From Kumtagia sp963839725 (GTDB taxonomy: Bacteria > Pseudomonadota > Alphaproteobacteria > Rhizobiales > Rhizobiaceae): DNA of 64,000 bases. The stretch covers positions 434,001 through 498,000 of the forward strand of contig CAWIWT010000007.1 in the NCBI GenBank assembly GCA_963839725.1. The letters run 5' to 3'. A model generated the notes under the pieces. That model did no database searches and was not told the DNA's origin. It saw nothing but the letters and a program-made list of their open reading frames with translations. Position 1 is the stretch's first letter, and each line of letters starts with the position of its first letter. This document shows positions 26,385 through 35,626 of this stretch, piece by piece. Both the position numbers and the translations under genes were made by a program.

Positions 26385-26466
26385 CCGAAAATCGGAATCG
26401 ATTTTCGGAAAGCACGATGCGTAGTATCAAAGAGACAGCGTCCTTTGCGCGTCCGAAAGGACGCGC
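26385..26466. repeat. Extragenic palindromic element (two hairpins)
   Basis: Within the 408-base gap 26233-26640 lie two perfect palindromes: CCGAAAATCG-GAAT-CGATTTTCGG (26385-26408) and GCGCGTCC-GAAA-GGACGCGC (26447-26466). They are separated by a stretch beginning AAAGCACGATGCG. I recognise this pair as resembling a repeat common between genes of rhizobial chromosomes. The rest of the gap shows no gene. Confidence 0.6.
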
Positions 26467-26640
26467 GGCGCTGAGCCAACCGGCGCTAATTGCCGATACG
26501 GTCAGTACATGGCTGCGCCTCGGCGAGGACAGGCCTTGACGCAGCATTAGGCACTGGCGAGCGACATCCTTGCCGCCAACTTGCGGCGACTAGGAACGGC
26601 CCGCCGCAAGGAGGGCCGCGTCATGGGGCGGGCTACGCCG

Positions 26641-27450
26641 CTATTTCTGCTGCGACTTTACATGGTCTACATAGCCGCGCACGTCGGCGGCGGGTTCCGA
26701 ATAGGCCTTGCCGAGCTTCTTCTCCATCGCCTTTATGTAAGACGATGCCCAGGCTGGCAGCGGGTAGTCGATAGCCGCCAGGAACTCGAGCGTCGCCGCT
26801 AGCCTGATATCGGCGATCGACGGCCTTGCTCCACCAATGAAAGGCGATTTGTTCATGAAGAATCGGTGGAACACATCGAGCGGCTCGGAGATCGCGGCTT
26901 CCGCGGCCTTTGCGGCTTCCGTCTTCCTCCCGGAGTCGGCGTCGCTGGCCCCGACCTCGCCGGCATATTGCTGGAATCCGAGCATCGGATAGGTGGCGCG
27001 AGCCACGTAAGGATAGAGCGTGCCGATCAGGTAGAACATAGCGCTGTCGATCATCGCCCGCTTTGCTGGCGCTTTGGGGTAGAATTTCTCCAGCCCATGC
27101 TTGTTGGAGAGATACTGCATGATTGCGCAGCTCTCCCACAGAGCGCCATTGGGCAGGCCTTTGTCCTCCAGCATCGGAGTCAGGTGCGCCGGGTTCCGGG
27201 CGAGGAATTCGGGCGTGCGCGTGGAGCCCCAGACGTCGCTTTCTGCGAAATCCAGTCCGGCGGCGCGCACGAAGACCCGCACCGACATGTTGTTGACGCT
27301 CGGCTTCAGCACGTTGAGGTGCAGCGCCGGCTTCTTCGCTGGTTTGGCGGCCCCTGCGCTCTTTGTTGTCTTTGTGGCAGCCCCCTTGACAGGTTTCGCG
27401 GCGGGCTTCGTTCCGGATTTGGTGGCGGCTTTTGTAGTCTTTTTGGCCAT
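26641..27450 (-). CDS. Glutathione S-transferase family protein with a lysine/alanine-rich N-terminal tail
   Basis: A 269-residue protein. Residues 1-43 are almost only Lys, Ala, Thr, Pro and Gly (MAKKTTKAATKSGTK, AAKPAKKPA), like a histone H1 tail. From about residue 44 comes a GST fold: thioredoxin-like LHLNVLKPSVNNMSVRVFVR with TPMLEDKGLPNGALWESCAI (the Pro and Glu/Ser contacts for glutathione), then an all-helical domain with PFIGGARPSIADIRLAATLE. GGGAGG precedes ATG 27450. It is the last gene of a four-gene operon with a CoA ligase and a VOC protein. The tail may bind nucleic acid or simply be a flexible extension. Confidence 0.82.
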   Translation of the reverse strand: MAKKTTKAATKSGTKPAAKPVKGAATKTTKSAGAAKPAKKPALHLNVLKPSVNNMSVRVFVRAAGLDFAESDVWGSTRTPEFLARNPAHLTPMLEDKGLPNGALWESCAIMQYLSNKHGLEKFYPKAPAKRAMIDSAMFYLIGTLYPYVARATYPMLGFQQYAGEVGASDADSGRKTEAAKAAEAAISEPLDVFHRFFMNKSPFIGGARPSIADIRLAATLEFLAAIDYPLPAWASSYIKAMEKKLGKAYSEPAADVRGYVDHVKSQQK

Positions 27451-27476
27451 GTGTTCCTCCCTCGGGGTTTAGCGTT

Positions 27477-28058
27477 CTAGTAAGGGTTCTTCGGCGAGCG
27501 GTCGTTCGAAAGGGTCGGACGCGACAATTCCACCAGGTTTTGGATCGCATCAGCGAGATGCACCTCGGCGATAGCGTAGTCGCCGCGCGCCACGCGGATC
27601 TTGTGCGCCTCCATCAGCACGTCTGCATGAGTGAAGCCGTGCGGCGGTTCGAACCGGTAGCTGGCGAGTTCGACCAGGAGTCCGAGCGGATCTTGGAAAT
27701 AGATCGAATCCATGAAACCGCGGTCCTTGGCCCCGGTGTTTTCGATCCGGCGCTCGTCGAGTCGCGCCACCGCCTGAAGGAAAGTGACGCGCGAGACAGA
27801 AAAGGCGATGTGGTGGACGCAGCCAATGTCGGTCGACGTGCGGCTTGGGTCGGGCTTGCGGTTTTCGTCGGTGAAGACTGTGATCAGCCGCCCGTCGCCG
27901 GGATCGAAATAGAGATGGCTCTCGCTGGCCTTGTCGAGGTTGGGCTGCTCGAAGATGAATGGCATGCCGAGCACGCCTTCCCAGAAATCGATCGACGTTT
28001 GCCTATCCGCGCCGACTAGAGTGATGTGATGCACGCCCTGGGACTGAAGTTTCTGCAT
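27477..28058 (-). CDS. VOC-family protein, extradiol dioxygenase-like
   Basis: A 193-residue vicinal oxygen chelate protein, starting MQKLQSQGVHHITLVGAD; the start has GGAGG five bases upstream. Metal ligands typical of extradiol-type enzymes are visible: His in VHHITLV, His in CVHHIAFSV and Glu in GLLVELASYRF. The chain has two paired beta-alpha-beta modules as in glyoxalase and ring-cleaving dioxygenases. It lies 19 bases after a CoA ligase gene and 26 before the GST gene. A role in opening an aromatic or hydroxyquinol-type ring is plausible but inferred. Confidence 0.82.
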   Translation of the reverse strand: MQKLQSQGVHHITLVGADRQTSIDFWEGVLGMPFIFEQPNLDKASESHLYFDPGDGRLITVFTDENRKPDPSRTSTDIGCVHHIAFSVSRVTFLQAVARLDERRIENTGAKDRGFMDSIYFQDPLGLLVELASYRFEPPHGFTHADVLMEAHKIRVARGDYAIAEVHLADAIQNLVELSRPTLSNDRSPKNPY

Positions 28059-28077
28059 GCTTTCCTCCCGATCCGCG

Positions 28078-29388
28078 TCACTGCCTGACAAGCTTCGACT
28101 TGTATTCGCTGCGCTCTAGCGTTCCGAATGGCGCAAGCTCCACAGCCGCTGAAAAAACCAGCGCCGCGCGCAGACGTTTCTTTATCCGGTCGGCAAGTCC
28201 CGGATCCGGCTCGCCGCCCTTGGCAAGCTCGACCACCACCGGCAGTGGTGGCTCCTGCTTGAAGCCCAACGCAGCCGCTCTTACTAGGATAGCGCCGCTC
28301 ACGGCCGGAGAAAACTCTCCGACGATCTCGCGGATCGCCGATGGGAACACGTTTACGCCGCGTACGATCAACATGTCGTCGGTGCGGCCCACGCAGCGCA
28401 GCCTTAGCGCCCTGCGCCCACAGGGGCAAGGCGAGGTCCACACCTCGACATGATCACGCGTGCGGAATCTGAGCAGCGGCGCGGCCTGGTGCCTTAAATG
28501 TGTCAGCACGAGTTCGCCGTGCGCCCCGTCCTGCATGGCAAGCGCCTCGCCCGTCGTCGGGTCGATCAGCTCGGGATAGACGAAGCCGCGCCCGCCGAGA
28601 TGCATGCCGTTTTGCTCCTCGCATTCGCCCCACAGCGAGACGCCAATGTCGCCGATGCCCATGGCCTCGGTGACCTTGGCGCCCCAGCCCCGTTCCAGCC
28701 GCGCCCGCATCGCCGGCTCGCCGCCGCCCGGCTCGCCCGCCACCAGGAGCCGCGCGACGCTGGAGTTCTGGAGATCAAAGCCGCGCTCGGCCGCCCATTC
28801 GATCAGATGCGCCGCATAAGATGGCGTCATCACCGCCGCGGTCGGTTTCAACAGCCGGATCGCGGCGATCAGCCGTTCGGTGTTGCCGGTGCCGATCGGA
28901 ACGTGGCACATCCCCAGCCGGTCGAAGGCGGCAAGGGCGGCACCGGCGACGAAAGGCCCGGCATTATACGTCGACACGATCGTCTCGCCGGCGGCAATCC
29001 CCGAGGCCGAATAGCTGCGAGCCGACGTCGTTACCCAGTTGTCGAGATCCTGTCGGGTCAGCGGGATGTAGCTCGGCGTCCCAGTGGTGCCGCTGGTCGA
29101 ATAGATGCGGACCAGCCGGTCGAGCGGAACGGCGAGATGTGCGCCGATAGGGTTTTCCACTGTGCAGCTTGCGCGGATTTCCTGCTTTTCGGTAAATGGC
29201 AGGCTCGCGATCACGTCCAGCCCGCCGATCAACTCGGCCATCGCAAAGCCCGCATCGGCGAGCTTTTCGCGATAGAATGACGAGTGATTGAGAAGATAGG
29301 CCATCTGGCGACGGAAATAGATGTCGTCCAGCCGGAACTGGTCTTCAGCCGTACGTGTCTCGACCTCCGGCTCAAGCATGGCCGGCAT
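28078..29388 (-). CDS. PaaK-like acyl-CoA ligase (AMP-forming)
   Basis: A 436-residue member of the phenylacetate-CoA ligase branch of the adenylate-forming superfamily, which converts an aryl or alkyl acid to its CoA thioester using ATP. Seen: the phosphate loop YSTSGTTGTPSYIPLTR, the adenine region VAGEPGGG, PLLRFRTRDHVEVW and the hinge/C-terminal motif GRTDDMLIVRGVNVFPS. A CPCGRR pair resembles the zinc-binding region of PaaK proteins. It overlaps the citryl-CoA lyase gene by 17 bases. The substrate is unknown, probably a carboxylated aromatic. Confidence 0.88.
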   Translation of the reverse strand: MPAMLEPEVETRTAEDQFRLDDIYFRRQMAYLLNHSSFYREKLADAGFAMAELIGGLDVIASLPFTEKQEIRASCTVENPIGAHLAVPLDRLVRIYSTSGTTGTPSYIPLTRQDLDNWVTTSARSYSASGIAAGETIVSTYNAGPFVAGAALAAFDRLGMCHVPIGTGNTERLIAAIRLLKPTAAVMTPSYAAHLIEWAAERGFDLQNSSVARLLVAGEPGGGEPAMRARLERGWGAKVTEAMGIGDIGVSLWGECEEQNGMHLGGRGFVYPELIDPTTGEALAMQDGAHGELVLTHLRHQAAPLLRFRTRDHVEVWTSPCPCGRRALRLRCVGRTDDMLIVRGVNVFPSAIREIVGEFSPAVSGAILVRAAALGFKQEPPLPVVVELAKGGEPDPGLADRIKKRLRAALVFSAAVELAPFGTLERSEYKSKLVRQ

Positions 29389-30166
29389 CGTCTGTCTCGT
29401 AGGCGACCGCCGCCTCCGCCTGGTCGGCCATCAGGAATCCTATCGGGTTCTTCTGCTCCTCAGCCAGATGCGCCAGAAGGCTGGCGGTGCGTGCCAAGAG
29501 CGGGATCGCCTTGATCATGGCCGCGGGAAAATCTAGGTCGAGCAGCACCGCTGCGATCGGCATCGAGACGTTCATTACCAGCGGCTTGCCCCACACCTCA
29601 GCCACCGCTCTTTCAATGCGTCGCGCCATGACGACATGCCGTCCAGCCACGCCGCGTTCTTCGGCGAGGACAAGGATGCGCACGGTGCGCGGATCCACCG
29701 GCTTATGGAGCGGGTGGCCGAAGCCGGGTACCTTTCCGCCTGCATCCCTTATGCCGCGAACCAGCGCAATCGCCACCGCATCCGGCTCGCCGCCTTCGGC
29801 GACCTTCGCATCGGCTTCCATCAACAGCCTGCCGCAGAGTTCCGATGTTCCGAGGATCACCGGCCCTGCGCCCAGAATGCCTGCCGCCACTGCTCCCTGC
29901 AGTGATCCCGGGTCTGCGGCGAGCGTCATGCGCGCCGCCTGAACCGTCGGCACCAGTCCGTGCTCGGCGATAGCCACCAGGAGAAGGTCCAGGAAGAAGC
30001 GCTGCTTCTCGCTTGCTTCCTTGCCGGTGAGCAGAAGGAAAAAATAATCGGTGAAGCCAACCCGTCCCATGAGGTCGGACGTCAGGTCGCGGCCACGCAC
30101 CTCGATGCGGTCGGCCTGCGCATCGCAGATACTGGAGACCGCTCGCCTGCCCTTGCCGATCTGCAT
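29372..30166 (-). CDS. Citryl-CoA lyase / citrate synthase-like protein
   Basis: A 264-residue short citrate-synthase-fold protein. Seen: VGFTDYFFLLLTGKEAS, the catalytic His region GFGHPLHKPVDPRT and LLARTASLLAHLAEEQKNP, which carries the C-terminal active-site region of the family. It is far shorter than citrate synthase (about 430) and fits stand-alone citryl-CoA lyases. First gene of an operon with a CoA ligase, a VOC protein and a GST, so it may cleave a 3-hydroxy acyl-CoA formed in the same pathway (inference). Confidence 0.8.
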   Translation of the reverse strand: MQIGKGRRAVSSICDAQADRIEVRGRDLTSDLMGRVGFTDYFFLLLTGKEASEKQRFFLDLLLVAIAEHGLVPTVQAARMTLAADPGSLQGAVAAGILGAGPVILGTSELCGRLLMEADAKVAEGGEPDAVAIALVRGIRDAGGKVPGFGHPLHKPVDPRTVRILVLAEERGVAGRHVVMARRIERAVAEVWGKPLVMNVSMPIAAVLLDLDFPAAMIKAIPLLARTASLLAHLAEEQKNPIGFLMADQAEAAVAYETDDAGHA

Positions 30167-30987
30167 CGCCGCCCCTTGCCCGGATTTCCGGGAATGCGTT
30201 CTTGGTGCCGCGCCTTTTCAAGACATGCTAATTCAACTTCAGTTCGCGTGCCAGACGAAAGCGATTCGACGCTCGCCAGATGCCCTTTCGCCAAGGCAAC
30301 GCCTGCCCTCATAGGTGCGAGCTTCGCGCGACGAAAAGCGCCGGCTGATCCGGGCTGCTGCTCGCGAACAGAAGTTGAAGCCTTGCGGCCCTCATCGAGA
30401 CACAGCGCAAGGCGACTTGCACGTCTAAGCAGTAAGGTGAGGGGTGAACTTGTGGGCGAGAGAGGGTCGGTGTTCCTCAACAGCCCAATCTTAGGCCCGC
30501 TACAATACCGCGCTCACCTCTATCGAGCGATAGCTAGCGCACTCATGCGAGACCGCCGCCGCGCCGGTTCCCATTTCCCTGTTCCGTGCGGCGGCTCCCC
30601 CATCCGGACGCCACCCGCTGGGCTTGCGGATCGTCGAGCAACACCGCATCACGCGTAGGGGTAAATCTCTCACCCCTCCGGAGATTGCAGTAGACGCGAG
30701 TGCTGGCACATAGTCTGGTCCCGCCCGCGCGTCCGAGCGGCTCGGGCACTAAGAGCGGGGTTATAGTCCAGTCGGACACCATTGGAGCCCCGTTGAGAAC
30801 TCAGGACTGTTGCAGTTTACCGCATGTGTTGATCAAACGAATCTGTTACCAACTGTCTCTTTCCCGCACTAGGCTGAGAATCCGAATCTACCATAGTTCG
30901 TCATAGCGTGGGATGGATCGAGGCTCGACTTTACCGCCTACTTGGAGAAGGTATTTGATTCGCGCTGTTCGCAATTCGGGAATCAGC
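30167..30987. other. Intergenic region, no supported gene
   Basis: About 820 bases separate the divergent aromatic-type operon and a lipoprotein gene. Open frames on both strands lack recognisable domains and proper ribosome sites. The frame of the next gene is open from 30913, but the signal sequence starts at 30988. The promoter of the minus-strand operon should lie near 30200. Confidence 0.4.
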
Positions 30988-31677
30988 ATGACGCTCGCAA
31001 GCGGCTGCCCTTACGTTGTGCTTTTGCTGGCGCTCGTGTCGGCTGGATGCCAGTCGGAGGATACAAGTGCCAAGCCGCCGTTCGTGTCTGTCGGTTATGG
31101 TCTTGGCCCGCTGACCGCCGCGCCGTTGGCAACTCCAGCCAAAGCCGTGGCGGCTGAAGCTGTTGCGCCTGAATCAACTCCTCAAGAAAAAGACGACAAA
31201 TACTTCATCGAGTTCCGCTCCCGTTATGCCCTGAGCTATGGCCATTCCTTCGTTGTTTTCGGACGTGTGAACGAAGCCGGTGAAATGGTCGATCCCGAAG
31301 TTGCTGGTCTTGCCCCAGCGTCAAAGAGCGCCGTTCCTTACGTTCTGGGCCATCTCGTGCCAGTACCCTCCGAAACGGGGTGGAGCGACGGTGATCTGGA
31401 GGAACCATACAGATCGGCGAGTTGGCGGATCATGCTGAACGAAGCCCAGTATACGAAGGTCGTTGCGAACATACGCAAGCTGCAAGCCAGTTCACCGGTC
31501 TGGCAAGCGTCTGTCTACAACTGCAACGCCTTTACTGCGGACATTGCGCGTTCCATGGGTTTCAAGACCCCTCCTATCTGGTTGCGGCCGCAACAATTCA
31601 TGACCAGGCTTCGAGAGATGAATACGGCTCCTGACGCCGCCGGCAACCGCACTCGGACGGTATTGGCCGCAGGTTAG
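30988..31677 (+). CDS. Predicted lipoprotein with conserved His and Cys motifs
   Basis: A 229-residue exported protein. The start MTLASGCPYVVLLLALVSAG is followed at once by Cys-Gln, a possible but imperfect lipobox. After a Pro/Ala-rich linker comes a compact domain with FRSRYALSYGHSFVVFGRV and YNCNAFTADIARSMGF. The His-Ser and Asn-Cys-Asn motifs recall papain-like NlpC/P60 or LRAT-type folds in circularly permuted order, but I cannot confirm enzymatic activity. The gene stands alone; the next gene is convergent. Confidence 0.7.
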   Translation: MTLASGCPYVVLLLALVSAGCQSEDTSAKPPFVSVGYGLGPLTAAPLATPAKAVAAEAVAPESTPQEKDDKYFIEFRSRYALSYGHSFVVFGRVNEAGEMVDPEVAGLAPASKSAVPYVLGHLVPVPSETGWSDGDLEEPYRSASWRIMLNEAQYTKVVANIRKLQASSPVWQASVYNCNAFTADIARSMGFKTPPIWLRPQQFMTRLREMNTAPDAAGNRTRTVLAAG

Positions 31678-31729
31678 ATTTGAAGGCTTTGGATTGGCGG
31701 CCCGCAGCCCTACCCCAGGCCGCTGGACA

Positions 31730-32491
31730 TCACACCACCTTCCGCGGCGTTCCGGTGTCTTCTTCCATCGAGGGTGGCGGAGTAACGACCCTCAGCTGAT
31801 CGTCGGGCAAAGCGCGCTGCAGCCGCCTGGCCTCATTCCAAGGCGCTGTCAGCCAGGTCTCGATGTCGTCCAGACCGGTCAGAATGACTGGCATCGCTTT
31901 TTCATGGACCGGTCCGACAACTCCGTTCGGCTCCGTCGTCAGAAAAGCAAAGAGGTCGAGCGCCAAAAGACCCTCCTTGATCTTACGCACGCTCTCCCAC
32001 TGAGAAACCCAAACGCCAGCGAAGAACGCGAGCGGCTTGTCGTCGTTCACGGCAAACCAGGCGTTCGGCACCGGCCCGCCTTCGGCCTTTCGGACGGGAT
32101 CCGGTTCGGCAAAGCAGGTGAAGGGCACAACGCACCGGTTTGCCGGCCCGAGCCACGACGACCAATGCTTGCTCGTTGTGTTGCGGATGTTGGTGGTTCC
32201 CCGGTCGGGTTCCATCTTGAGCAGCGTGTCGAAGTCGAAAGGCTTGCCCTGCGACCGCAACTTGTCTGCCCGCTTTGACGCGGCTTGATATTGGGCCTGC
32301 TTTGAGCTTGGCATCCCCCACCGGACGCGCACTAACTCGCGCTGACCATCCAGCGCGTTGCGAACTATCGGCGCGGGCAGGTCCGGAAAGACATCCAGTT
32401 CCGGCTCAAGGTTGCCGGCATGGTCGCGCATAGCACGCGTCATCTGGATGATCGCTTCGTGGTTGGTTGTGACGTTGTAGAGGTTACACAC
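31730..32491 (-). CDS. SOS response-associated peptidase (SRAP/HMCES family)
   Basis: A 253-residue SRAP protein. These proteins crosslink through Cys2 to abasic sites in single-stranded DNA and protect them. Seen: Met-Cys2 at the start (MCNLYNVTTNHEAI), VRWGMPS, Asn in GTTNIRNTTSKHW, RCVVPFTCFAEPDP (catalytic Glu region) and His in VHEKAMPVILTG. Length fits. It is monocistronic here. An alternative function as a peptidase acting on itself is part of the family description. Confidence 0.9.
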   Translation of the reverse strand: MCNLYNVTTNHEAIIQMTRAMRDHAGNLEPELDVFPDLPAPIVRNALDGQRELVRVRWGMPSSKQAQYQAASKRADKLRSQGKPFDFDTLLKMEPDRGTTNIRNTTSKHWSSWLGPANRCVVPFTCFAEPDPVRKAEGGPVPNAWFAVNDDKPLAFFAGVWVSQWESVRKIKEGLLALDLFAFLTTEPNGVVGPVHEKAMPVILTGLDDIETWLTAPWNEARRLQRALPDDQLRVVTPPPSMEEDTGTPRKVV

Positions 32492-33157
32492 AGGAGTCCG
32501 CCATCGTTGCTGGGCCTATGTCGGCATCATCAGGCCTTCTAGAATCGAGCCATCCTTCGCAGCAGGCCGCCAACGCTTCGCCGCCAGCCTCAAGCAACAA
32601 GTCGGCAATATCGAACTGCATTGTGGAGGCTGAAATCGCTTGTCGAAGGCGTTCACGTCCCACCATTCGCGTTTGCTATAAGCTTTCGCCACCCCATCAG
32701 GCAAGACGACCCCGTGCGGCTGACCTCGGCCCTGTCGCGAGCGGCGGGGGATATCTTGCACCACCGCAATGAGTGGCGGCTATCCTGGCAAAGCCGGTTG
32801 TGACTAAGCAAGATTGGCTTCCACATTGACTCACGATACTTCGAAGCGCAGGGTAAAGCTTACGGTGGAAACTAGTCAGATCGCGCAGGCTCCGAGGAGC
32901 ACGCCATGGCACCGTCATTCGCCCGCAGATCCATTCTCCGGCAGGTAATTGCACTTGCGGCCTTGGCGGCAGGTTCTGCCGTCCCCGATATCGTCTGGCA
33001 GAAACAATGAGCGGCGCGTTGGTCCGTCATCAGTTGCGGCAAAACAAGATCGACGGGCGCGTGGTGATGAGGATCTGATCTGCCCCGATTTCCTCTTCGA
33101 ATCTAACCTGCCCCAGTCAACGCAAGATGGTCTCGAACTTGAAACAGGAGTGCCCCC
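32492..33157. other. Intergenic region upstream of phosphoketolase, possible remnants
   Basis: About 665 bases. Short frames on the minus strand (for example 32484-32666, with MQFDIADLLLEAGGEALA) look protein-like but match no family I know and have no continuous gene around them. A Shine-Dalgarno sequence (CAGGAG) precedes the phosphoketolase ATG at 33158. Confidence 0.4.
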
Positions 33158-35626
33158 ATGGCTTCGACCGATACCACAACCGACAAAAGGCATTCCACTG
33201 GCAAGGCATCGCCGGCCGCTGGCGCCCCGCTTTCCGCCGGCGAACTGCAGGCGATGGATGCCTACTGGCGGGCATCCAACTACCTGTCGGTCGGCCAGAT
33301 CTACCTGCTCAAAAATCCGTTGCTGAAAAAGCCGCTTAAGCGCCAGCACATCAAGCCACGGCTGCTCGGCCATTGGGGAACGTCACCGGGCCTGAATATG
33401 CTGTACGTTCACCTCAATCGGGTGATCAAACGCGATGACCTCAACATGGTCTACATCATCGGGCCGGGACACGGCGGCCCGTCCCTGGTTGCTCACGCCT
33501 ATCTGGAGGGTACTTACAGCGAGGTCTACCCAAATATCACTCAGGACGCAGAGGGAATGAAGAAGCTGTTCATGCAGTTCAGCTTCCCTGGCGGCATTCC
33601 CAGCCACGTTGCCCCGGAGACGCCGGGCAGCATTCATGAAGGCGGCGAACTCGGCTATGCACTGAGCCATGCCTACGGTGCCGCCTTCGACAATCCGGAC
33701 CTGATCGTCGCTTGTATCGTCGGCGACGGAGAGGCGGAGACCGGGCCGCTTGCGACTGGCTGGCACGGCAACAAGTTCCTGAACCCGGCACGCGACGGCT
33801 GCGTGCTGCCGATCCTTCACCTCAACGGGTACAAGATCGCCAATCCGTGTTTCCTTGCGCGGATCCCCAAAGAGGAATTGCAAAAGTTCTTCGAGGGCAT
33901 GGGCTACACGCCATACTTCGTTGAGGGCCACGATCCCACGGACGTACACCAGCAATTAGCTGGCGCGCTCGACACCGCAGTGGCGGAAATCAAGCGGATC
34001 TGGGCCGAGGCTCGCGACAAAGGCAACTTGAAGCGACCTGCATGGCCGATGATCGTCTTTCGCACGCCAAAGGGATGGACCGGTCCGGAGGAAATCGATG
34101 GCAAGAAATGCGAAGATTACTGGCGTTCACACCAGGTTCCGATGAGCGACATGGATAAGCCGGCGCACATCCGGATCCTTGAAGAGTGGATGAAGAGCTA
34201 CCGGCCAGAGGAACTGTTTGACGCCGACGGGCGGCTGAACTCCGAACTGGCTTCGCTCGCGCCCAAAGGCCAGCGCCGGATGAGCGACAATCCGCACGCG
34301 AATGGCGGACTGTTTCTGCGGGATCTCAGGATGCCCAACTTCCGGGACTATGCGGTCGACGTGCCGAGCCCGGGTGCGGTCACGGCGGAGTCCGCGCGCG
34401 CGATGGGCAAGTTTCTCCGCGACGTCATGAAGCTCAACCTGGAAAGCAAGAACTTCCGCCTCTTCAGCCCGGATGAAAACAACTCCAATCGTTGGCAGGA
34501 CGTATTGGAGGTCACCAACCGCTGTTACATGGCAGACATCTACCCGGAGGACGATCACCTCGCGCCGGACGGCCGCGTAATGGAGGTGCTCAGCGAACAT
34601 CAGTGCCAAGGCTGGCTGGAAGGGTACCTGCTGACCGGCCGGCATGGCTTCTTCTCCTGCTACGAAGCCTTCATCCACATCATCGATTCGATGTTCAACC
34701 AGCACGCCAAGTGGCTGAAGGTCTGCAATGAAATTCCGTGGCGCCGGCCGATCGCCTCGCTAAATTACTTCCTCAGTTCTCACGTCTGGCGCCAGGACCA
34801 CAACGGCTTCAGCCATCAGGACCCTGGGTTCATCGACCATGTTGTGAACAAGAAAGCAGAGGTGATCCGGGTCTACCTGCCGCCCGATGCCAACACGCTC
34901 CTTTCAGTGACAGACCACTGCCTGCGCAGTCGCAACTACGTGAATGTCGTGGTCGCCGGCAAGCAACCCGCACCGCAATGGCTCAGCATGGATCAGGCTG
35001 TGAAGCACTGCGCGGCGGGCCTTGGCATCTGGGAGTGGGCGAGCAACGACAAGGGCAGCGAGCCAGACGTCGTCATGGCATGCTGCGGCGACGTTCCGAC
35101 ACTGGAGACGCTGGCGGCGGTTGCGCTGATCCGCGAGCATCTGCCGGAGTTGAAGGTGCGGGTGGTCAATGTCGTGAACCTGATGAAACTGCAGCCGCAG
35201 AGCGAACACCCACACGGCCTGTCTGATCACGATTTCGATGCATTGTTCACCAAGGACAAGCCGATCATCTTCGCCTTCCATGGCTACCCATGGCTGATCC
35301 ATCGGCTGACCTACCGCCGGACGAACCACGAAAATCTGCATGTCCGTGGCTACAAGGAAGAAGGCACGACGAGTACTCCGTTCGACATGGTGGTGCTGAA
35401 CGACCTCGACCGCTTCCATCTGGTGGAGGACGTGATCGACCGGCTGCCGCAACTCGGAGCGCGCGCCGCGTACCTCAAGCAGGCAATTCATGAGAAGCTG
35501 ATTGAACACAGGCAGTACATTGAGGAGCACGGCGACGACATGCCGGCCATCAGCGGCTGGAAGTGGGGACTGAAGGGGGCCGCCGGCGTGTCCCGGAAAA
35601 CCTCAACGGAAGGCGACAATATTTGA
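33158..35626 (+). CDS. xfp: Phosphoketolase (xylulose 5-phosphate/fructose 6-phosphate)
   Basis: An 822-residue thiamine-diphosphate enzyme that splits xylulose 5-phosphate (or fructose 6-phosphate) with phosphate to acetyl phosphate and a triose or tetrose phosphate. Seen: RLLGHWGTSPGLNMLYVHLN, GPGHGGPSLVAHAYLEG, the ThDP-Mg motif GDGEAETGPLATGW with HGNKFLNP, LFSPDENNSNRW and GRHGFFSCYEAFIHI. Length is normal. No acetate kinase or phosphotransacetylase gene lies next to it, unlike many phosphoketolase loci. It may serve pentose breakdown or carbon conservation. Confidence 0.96.
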   Translation: MASTDTTTDKRHSTGKASPAAGAPLSAGELQAMDAYWRASNYLSVGQIYLLKNPLLKKPLKRQHIKPRLLGHWGTSPGLNMLYVHLNRVIKRDDLNMVYIIGPGHGGPSLVAHAYLEGTYSEVYPNITQDAEGMKKLFMQFSFPGGIPSHVAPETPGSIHEGGELGYALSHAYGAAFDNPDLIVACIVGDGEAETGPLATGWHGNKFLNPARDGCVLPILHLNGYKIANPCFLARIPKEELQKFFEGMGYTPYFVEGHDPTDVHQQLAGALDTAVAEIKRIWAEARDKGNLKRPAWPMIVFRTPKGWTGPEEIDGKKCEDYWRSHQVPMSDMDKPAHIRILEEWMKSYRPEELFDADGRLNSELASLAPKGQRRMSDNPHANGGLFLRDLRMPNFRDYAVDVPSPGAVTAESARAMGKFLRDVMKLNLESKNFRLFSPDENNSNRWQDVLEVTNRCYMADIYPEDDHLAPDGRVMEVLSEHQCQGWLEGYLLTGRHGFFSCYEAFIHIIDSMFNQHAKWLKVCNEIPWRRPIASLNYFLSSHVWRQDHNGFSHQDPGFIDHVVNKKAEVIRVYLPPDANTLLSVTDHCLRSRNYVNVVVAGKQPAPQWLSMDQAVKHCAAGLGIWEWASNDKGSEPDVVMACCGDVPTLETLAAVALIREHLPELKVRVVNVVNLMKLQPQSEHPHGLSDHDFDALFTKDKPIIFAFHGYPWLIHRLTYRRTNHENLHVRGYKEEGTTSTPFDMVVLNDLDRFHLVEDVIDRLPQLGARAAYLKQAIHEKLIEHRQYIEEHGDDMPAISGWKWGLKGAAGVSRKTSTEGDNI

